Below are positions 30,201-34,670 of a stretch of DNA of 34,670 nt, piece after piece. The position numbers and the translations under genes are program-made. Origin of the DNA: Actinomycetota bacterium (GTDB lineage: Bacteria > Actinomycetota > Actinomycetes > Streptosporangiales > Streptosporangiaceae). The DNA lies in the NCBI GenBank assembly GCA_021324595.1, contig JAJPIV010000019.1, forward strand, positions 1-34,670, given 5' to 3'. The notes beneath the pieces are model-generated. The model had not been told where the DNA came from and did no database searches. It was given only the letters and a program-made list of their open reading frames with translations. Position 1 is the stretch's first letter. The number at the start of each line of letters is the position of its first letter.

Positions 30201-30343
30201 ACCGGGCCGTCGATGAAGCTGAACTTCGGCCCGCCTGCGTTCTGGGCCCGCAGCTTGGCGAAGGTGCCCCGGCTCTCCCAGAAGCCGAGGATCGCGTGCT
30301 CCAGCGCGTCGGCGTCCGGCTTGTCGGGCAGGGCTGGGAACAT
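27269..30343 (-). CDS. ileS: Isoleucyl-tRNA synthetase with altered class I signature motifs
   Basis: 1024 residues with the full IleRS layout: Rossmann catalytic core, CP1 editing domain (EEGTGIVHIAPGCGSEDFDLG), anticodon-binding domain (LWNSVAFF onward, NWYIRRSRRRFW) and a C-terminal domain (FPVVAPRLGAAMPLVKKALD). The HIGH motif position reads Gly55-Val-His57-Thr58-Ala-Trp in VLGVHTAWGRTLKD, and the KMSKS position reads REMHGSWGN (Met607-His-Gly609-Ser-Trp). I recall a bacterial IleRS branch with GxHH-type first motifs and MHKSWGN second motifs; this protein deviates even there, with Thr for the second His and Gly for Lys. Zinc-type Cys clusters occur at CPRCG, CSCG and CPACGG. The ATG is preceded at 7 nt by TAGAAT, leaving no room for a T-box leader. 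It may be the housekeeping enzyme or a second, antibiotic-tolerant copy. Confidence 0.88.
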   Translation of the reverse strand: MFPALPDKPDADALEHAILGFWESRGTFAKLRAQNAGGPKFSFIDGPVTANKVLGVHTAWGRTLKDAFQRYKAMRGFHQRYQNGFDCQGLWIEVGVERQLGLNSKREIEEYGLERFAAKCREVVQWSATELIAGSKRLGQWMDWGNDYYTFSDTNIEYIWKFLRIVHERGWLYLGHRPTEWCPRCGTSISAHELVGSYADRSDPSLFVRFPLLDRPGEALVIWTTTPWTLPANVAAAVRPGADYGRTADGDWMAVERAAGQRLTQIRPGAELVGWRYRGPFDDLPASAGVEHRVVGWDEVSLEEGTGIVHIAPGCGSEDFDLGREHGLPVLAPVDESGRFYPEYDWLAGLATSEVTDKVLDHLRQRSLLVRAGEISHRYPECWRCHTPLIFRISDDWFIRVDEIREPMRAANREVEWTPAYMGSRMDDWLVNMSDWNISRRRYYGLPLPFYPCSCGHLTVIGSRAELAERATDPAALSGLRELRRPWIDAVTIRCPACGGAVRRVTEVGDVWLDAGIVPFSTLGWENPVWVPQGYATGAAAGLTTADLPDHAYWQEWFPADWVSEMREQIRLWFYSQLFMSVTLTGKAPYRRVLGYEKMLDEHGREMHGSWGNTISADEAFARMGADVMRWQYCAQPPSQNLLFGFGPGKEIQRKLLTLWNSVAFFASYATIAGFTPDLADLAAARSGGDPWPGTQPLDRWLVARTARLVADATDGYERYLTVNVLRAFESYLDDLSNWYIRRSRRRFWNGDAAALRALWTGLVEAIRVIAPITPFLAEHLWQYLVRGACPESAESVFLAGWPQAGLPDDRLVAEVAAVRRVVELGRRARAQARLKLRQPLRTLVVEGAAGIEGHLAEIADELRVKEVTTGRIETTGIRVRPNFPVVAPRLGAAMPLVKKALDAGEFRELGDGRFEAAGHVLEPGEVLVERLEKAGWSVAAEDGITVALDTRLDGELRREGRVYDLIHQVNTMRKQAGLGLTDRIALTLPAGDADLLGHRDWIAAEVLATSVEAAGDRVSFERA

Positions 30344-30350
30344 GGGCCGG

Positions 30351-30356
30351 ATTCTA
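30351..30356 (-). promoter_or_regulatory. -10 box of a leaderless ileS
   Basis: Minus-strand TAGAAT (5 of 6 to TATAAT) ends 7 nt before the ATG at 30343. Transcription would start at or within a base of the start codon. No ribosome-binding site. Confidence 0.55.
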
Positions 30357-30403
30357 CCGCCCCGGCGGGGACCTCCGGGGCGGTCAGCGCGCCGGCCCGG
30401 GCG

Positions 30404-30445
30404 CCGGCCGGGCCGCCCGGGGATCCCCGGCCGGGCCGCCCGGGG
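30404..30445 (-). repeat. Two 19-bp direct repeats forming a palindromic junction after the molybdenum hydroxylase gene
   Basis: 30404-30422 and 30427-30445 are identical and separated by ATCC. Their junction makes the palindrome CCGGGGATCCCCGG (30417-30430). The element lies just after the stop of the molybdenum hydroxylase gene and could serve as its terminator. It also sits upstream of the ileS promoter. Confidence 0.75.
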
Positions 30446-30457
30446 CCAGCTCCAGGA

Positions 30458-33070
30458 TCAGCCGGGCAGCCGCCCGTCCCTGGTGAGGGGCAGCGACCGG
30501 AGCCTGCGGCCGGTGGCGCTGGCGATCGCGGCGGCGATCGCCGGGGCCACCGCGATCATCGGCGTCTCCCCGGCGCCGGCGGAGGGCAGGTCGGGCCGGT
30601 CCAGCAGGATCACCTCGACCGGCGGGACGTCCCCGAAGCGGGGCACGCGGTAGGAGGAGAACGAGCCGTTCGTGATCGCGCCGCCGGTGAACTCGATCGC
30701 CTCGTACATGGCGCCGCCAAGCGCCATCACGACCGCCCCCTCGACCTGGTTGCGCACCGTCAGCGGGTTCACGACCGCGCCGCACTCGTAGGCGGTGACC
30801 AGGCCGGTCACCCGGACCAGGCCGTTGCGCACCGCCACCTGGGCTGCGGTGGCGACCCGCGCGTCCTTCTCCAGCCCGCAGGCGATCCCCACCCCGGCGC
30901 CGCCGGCCACGGCCTGGCCGGGCTCCCAGCCGACGTGCTCGGCGAGCGCCCGCAGCACCGCGGCGAGCCGCTCGTCGGCCAGGTTGCGCAGCCGGAACTC
31001 GACCGGGTCGGCGCCGGCCAGGCCCGCCAGCTCGTCGATCGCCTACTCGCGCGCGAAGTTGTTGGCGGTGGCCGCCAGGGCCCGGTAGGAGGCCTGGGGG
31101 AGCGGGCTGGCCGCCGGGACGTACTCCAGCAGCTGGTCGGCGACCGCGTACGGCGTCGCGATCGCCGCCGCGCCGGAGTTGATGTTGCGGAACGTCCACC
31201 CGGACAGGCGGCCGTCGGCGGCGAGCCCGGCGGCCACGTCGATCACCGCCGCCGGGCGCAGCGTGCCCGCGGTGAACTCCTCGGCCCGGGACCAGGCGAC
31301 CCGCACCGGGGCGCCCGCCTCGCGGGCCAGGATGGCCGCCTCCGTGGCGACCCCGCCGGCGTGCTTGCCGCCGAAAGCGCCGCCGGTCGGCGGGACGATG
31401 ACGCGCACGTCATGCTCGGGCACGCCGAGCGCCGCGGCCACCTGGGCGCGTACCGGGAACGGGGTCTGCGTGCCGGTCCACACGGTCAGCCGCCCGTCCT
31501 CGCCCCAGGCGGCGATCGCCACCCTGGTCTCCAGCGGCGCCGGGGCGATGTAGGCGGTGGTGTACGTCGCCTCGAGCCGCCGCTGTGCCGTCTCCAGCGC
31601 TGCCGCGGGCGAGCCTTGCAGGCGGGTGAACGGGCCGCCCCAGCCGCGGCGGCCACCGCGGGCCGGGTGGGCGCGCAGGTACCCGGCAATGGCGGAGTCC
31701 GACGGCAGGTCCGGCAGGTCCCACTCCGCGCCCGCCGCCAGTTCGGCGACCGCACGCCGCGCGGCCGCCTCGTCGGCGGCGACCACGCCGGTGAACTGGC
31801 CGGCGCGGACCAGCCGGGCCCGGCCGGAGCGCGCGGCGTCCGGCGCGCGCAGGTGCGCGGGGAGGCTCAGCGCTCGCAGGCGCGCGCCCGGCACGGGCGG
31901 GCGGAGCATCGCGCCGTGCAGGACGCCCGGCAAAGCCAGGTCGCTGGCGAACAGCCGGGCGCCCGTGACCGCGGCCGCGATCCCGGACGGCAGCTGCGGA
32001 TGGCCGGCGACCCGCCAGGATCGCGGATCGGTCAGGGCGGGCCCGTCCGCCACGACCTCGACCCGCCGCTGGCCCGGCAGCACGGGCAGGAGCGAGCGGG
32101 CGGCAGCAGCCGCGCGGCGCAGCGCCATGCCCGCGTCCGGCATCGACCGGCTGCCGTAGGTGCCCATGTCGTGCGGGCACAGGTCGGTGTCTCCCATCGC
32201 CAGGAGCACCGCGGGCAGCGGCACGCGCATCTCCTCGGCGACCAGCATGCGCAGGGCCGTGGTGTTGTCCTGCCCGACATCGACCTTGCCGGTGAACGCG
32301 GTCACCTGGCCGGCCGGGCTCACGTGCAGCCATGCCCCGGCGGCCGTGGACCACCCCGCCGAAGGATCCGGGGGAGGGATCACCACCACGAGGCCGTCGC
32401 CGAGGATCCCGAACCAGTCACGCTCGGCCGGGCTGGTCAGGTCCCAGGGCCTGGCCGGGCGATGCGCGGCCTCACCCGGCCTCGGCGGACTCCAGCGGCC
32501 GGCTTCGGCGGCGCCTGCCGGGTCCGGGCTGGCCCGCCCTGTTCCGGGCGCGGTGACGTCGCCTGCCTGGGAGCGGCCCCCGGCCAGCGCGGCAGCTCGC
32601 CTGACCGCCCGGCGGATCCGCGGGTAGGCACCGCACCGGCAGATGTGCCCGGCCAGGGCCGCGTCGATGCGGGTGTCGGGCGGGTCGCGGTCCCGGGCCA
32701 GCAGCGCCACTGCGGCCAGGACCATGCCCGGCGTGCAGTACCCGCACTGGGCGGCGCCCTCGCGGGCGAACGCCTGCTGCACCGGGTGAAGCCCGGCCGC
32801 GCCCGGGGGACCGCCGCCGGCCAGGCCCTCGACCGTGGTGACCTGGGCGCCCGCGACCGACGCGGCGGTCACCTGGCATGACCGGAGCGGTTCGCCGTTG
32901 ACCAGGACCGTGCACGCGCCGCACGCGCCTTCCAGGCAGCCGGGCTTCGCCCCGGTCAGGCCCAGTGCCTCGCGGAGCGCGCTCAGCAGCGTGGCCTCGC
33001 CGGGAACGGACCTGGCCGAGCCGTTGACGGCCAGTGTCACCTCGGGCGCCGGCGCATGTTCCTGGCTCAC
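30458..33070 (-). pseudogene. 2Fe-2S/molybdenum hydroxylase fusion (xanthine dehydrogenase family) with an in-frame TAG
   Basis: The reading frame would encode about 870 residues. Residues 1-160 are the small iron-sulfur subunit (GCLEGACGACTVLVNG, CQVT, QCGYCTPGM, GHICRCGAYPRI); after a linker, residues from about 210 are the molybdopterin subunit (TGKVDVGQDNTTALRML, PPTGGAFGGKHAGG, ECGAVVNPLTVRNQVEGA, and GAGETPMIAVAPAIAAAI with the catalytic-type Glu). No FAD subunit is present, as in isoquinoline-1-oxidoreductase-like enzymes. Codon 676 (31045-31043) is TAG, between NNFARE and AIDELAGLAG, where homologs continue without interruption; the frame stays intact on both sides. Truncation would remove the catalytic Glu and part of the cofactor site. 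GTG 33070 follows GGGGGGAG. Either a recent nonsense mutation or a base-call error. Confidence 0.85.
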
Positions 33071-33217
33071 AGGGCTCCCCCCATCCGGCTGCCAGCGCGC
33101 GGCCCGGGGCATGGCCGCGAAGCGCGCTCTCGCTTCCGACCCTACGACGTTGGGGCGCGGCCGGACGGCCCGCGGCGGAACCCGAGCCCCGGCCGGGCGC
33201 AGCCTCGGGCGGCCCGC

Positions 33218-34594
33218 TCAGTGACCCCGGTAGCCGCCGTACGGGTCGTGCGCGTACGGGTCGCCGGGCCGGGCCTGCGGGGCCGGCGGGTAGGCGGGCG
33301 GGTCGTAGGGGGCGGCGTAGTAGGCGTCGGCGCCCAGCGGAGCGGCGGGAGGCGATGGCTCGCCAGCGGCGTACCCGGGCGGGATGGCCGCGTACCCCCC
33401 GGGCGGGGCGGATGAGATCGCGTGAGCTGCGGTGGCGACGCTGCCGTAGGGCGGGGTGGCGACGCTGCCGTAGGGCGGGGTGGCGACGCTGCCGTAGGGC
33501 GGGGTGGCGGTCCCGCCGTACGGCGGGTAGCCCGCAGGCGATGGCGCAGGCGCGTACGAATCCGGCGCAGGCGGCAGATATGGCCCGGAGCTCGCGGGGC
33601 CGTGCGCGGCGTAACTGACCGTCTGGTCCGTCGCGCCGCGCGCCGGGTAGGCGTAGGGGCTGGTCTGGGTGCCATCCGGCCAGGCTGGGGGCGGGGCACC
33701 CGCTGCCGGAGACAGGTGGCCGACGTCCGGCCGGTCGGCTGAGCCGTTGCCCGCCGGCATCGCCGGCACCGGGGAGTAGGGGGCCGCGGGCCGGGCGTAG
33801 GGGTCGCCACCCGGGGCGGGCGGCAGTGACGGCTCGGACGGGAACGACGACGCGGGAGGGAACGACGACGCGGGAGGCCCGGCCGCGGGCGCGCGGTAGC
33901 TGCCCGGGCCCGCGGGCTGGCCGCGATCCTGGCCAGCCCGCGGCCGACGGTACGACCGGCTGTCCTCGACGTCGATCCTGGGGAACGATGGGCTGGTGAG
34001 CGGGTCGTCGTCGCCGGGCCGCACGGGCGGCCGGTAGGCGTCGTAGGCCGCCGGCCGGCCGGTCATGGCCAGCGTCGGCTCGCCTGCGGTGACCACCCGC
34101 CCGGGCCCGGTGCCCGGGGGCTGGGCGGCCCGGCGCGGCAGCGGCCGCTCCGCCGCCGGCTCGGGGGGACGTGCCGCTCGGGCGGCGCGCGGAACCTCGC
34201 GCCCGGCCGGGGACCGGTCCGGGCGGCCCGGCCCGGGGTCGGCTCCCCTCGGCCCGGGGTCGGCGCCGCGCCGCGGTCCTGGTTGCCCCGAGGCGGCGGA
34301 GGCGCCCCGGCTTCGCGGCGGCTTGTCCGTCAGCGGCTTGTCGGCCGCCAGCTCGGCCCAGTAGTCCACGTCCGACAGGTCGTCCCACTCGGTGGTCGGC
34401 CAGTCGCCGTCGGCGTCGCGCTTGGCGCGGCCCTGCCTGGACCGGACGGCCGGCAGCGGCTCCTCGCGGCGCTGCGACCGGTCCTCGCGGCTCCGGTCCT
34501 CGCGGTGTCCCGGCCGGACCGGGGAGACGTCCCGGTCCGGGCGGCGCGGGGGGCCGCCCGCCCGCCCTCGGGTCTCGGCCCGCTCCGCAGCCAT
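33218..34594 (-). CDS. Proline-rich, intrinsically disordered protein, unknown function
   Basis: 458 residues from ATG 34594. The first 60 residues are rich in Arg and Glu; one short ordered-looking segment follows (DWPTTEWDDLSDVDYWAELA, about 65-84). The remainder is Pro, Ala, Gly, Tyr and Ser-rich with tandem units such as PPYGSVAT. No domain, signal peptide or membrane helix is evident. No good ribosome-binding site precedes the ATG, and the frame stays open to the window edge (34669), so the protein may begin outside the window. Similar disordered proteins with a WDDL/DYWAEL-type patch are common in actinomycetes, but I cannot assign a function. It is transcribed toward the hydroxylase gene, 147 bp away. 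Confidence 0.65.
   Translation of the reverse strand: MAAERAETRGRAGGPPRRPDRDVSPVRPGHREDRSREDRSQRREEPLPAVRSRQGRAKRDADGDWPTTEWDDLSDVDYWAELAADKPLTDKPPRSRGASAASGQPGPRRGADPGPRGADPGPGRPDRSPAGREVPRAARAARPPEPAAERPLPRRAAQPPGTGPGRVVTAGEPTLAMTGRPAAYDAYRPPVRPGDDDPLTSPSFPRIDVEDSRSYRRPRAGQDRGQPAGPGSYRAPAAGPPASSFPPASSFPSEPSLPPAPGGDPYARPAAPYSPVPAMPAGNGSADRPDVGHLSPAAGAPPPAWPDGTQTSPYAYPARGATDQTVSYAAHGPASSGPYLPPAPDSYAPAPSPAGYPPYGGTATPPYGSVATPPYGSVATPPYGSVATAAHAISSAPPGGYAAIPPGYAAGEPSPPAAPLGADAYYAAPYDPPAYPPAPQARPGDPYAHDPYGGYRGH
33431..33526 (-). repeat. 24-bp tandem repeat, three perfect copies and one diverged
   Basis: 33431-33454, 33455-33478 and 33479-33502 are identical; 33503-33526 is a degenerate fourth copy. 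On the minus strand they encode PPYGSVAT repeats in the proline-rich protein. A second short repeat of 18 bp occurs at 33842-33859 and 33860-33877. Confidence 0.88.
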
Positions 34595-34670
34595 TGCCAG
34601 GTGCTGCGGCTCCGTTCCTCGCTGCGGCCGCGGCGCGCCCGGCGGATGGCCCCGGCGCGGCAGCGGGCCG

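Noticed and set aside
30357-30457. T-box riboswitch before ileS
   Set aside because: No T-box core sequence is visible and the space is filled by the direct repeats and the -10 box close to the start codon.
27188-32881. A very long open frame on the plus strand opposite ileS and the molybdenum hydroxylase
   Set aside because: It is antisense to two clearly recognisable genes and has the His/Arg/Gly/Pro-rich composition of a GC-driven shadow frame.

Overview
The window is about 34.7 kb of very GC-rich DNA (strong G/C bias at third codon positions, many GTG starts). The gene content points to a filamentous-type actinomycete: an IclR regulator, a SARP-like BTAD protein, an actinobacterial type A RNase P RNA, and several TANNNT -10 boxes placed 6-7 nt before start codons. 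I cannot name the species. There is no phage, IS, CRISPR or tRNA; it reads as chromosomal sequence with one catabolic island at the left end.

Left end (1-6.2 kb): a divergent catabolic locus. An IclR regulator sits between a leftward pair (amidohydrolase and a medium-chain dehydrogenase cut by the window edge) and a rightward, tightly coupled set: class III CoA-transferase, citryl-CoA lyase-like protein, and the two subunits of a LigAB-type extradiol dioxygenase. Inverted repeats built from CGGAC/GTCCG half-sites lie before all three transcription units and look like the regulator's operators. The combination of aromatic ring cleavage with CoA-activation and citryl-CoA-type cleavage is not a pathway I recognise.

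6.3-9.3 kb: an SPFH/zinc-ribbon protein followed by two paralogous zinc-ribbon AIM24-domain proteins, probably a membrane-associated stress module. 9.4-13 kb: small housekeeping and envelope genes (DMT transporter, membrane-anchored SGNH hydrolase, PsiE-like protein, YjbQ-like protein, a 95-residue membrane protein). Two convergent pairs here share perfect hairpins that contain both stop codons. 12.6-17.2 kb: a perfect 43-nt palindrome, a membrane-anchored winged-helix/BTAD protein, a large membrane protein with an apparent pseudokinase between its membrane domains, and a membrane-anchored seven-repeat beta-propeller. 17.3-18.7 kb: a UbiA-like membrane protein coupled to a UbiE-like methyltransferase. 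18.8-19.4 kb is non-coding and holds DnaA-box-like repeats, a structured segment and a 13-bp terminator-like hairpin, so it may encode a small RNA.

19.4-24.3 kb: a degenerate alpha/beta-hydrolase, a HAD phosphatase, a sulfite-oxidase-like molybdoenzyme fused to membrane helices, a coiled-coil/zinc-ribbon protein coupled to a histidine phosphatase, and rnpB. 24.4-30.3 kb: a CPA1 proton antiporter with a coupled small protein, a DUF998 membrane protein, and an isoleucyl-tRNA synthetase whose two class I signature motifs are both altered. 30.4-34.6 kb: a 2Fe-2S/molybdenum hydroxylase fusion gene interrupted by one in-frame TAG, and a proline-rich disordered protein with tandem repeats that may extend past the window edge.
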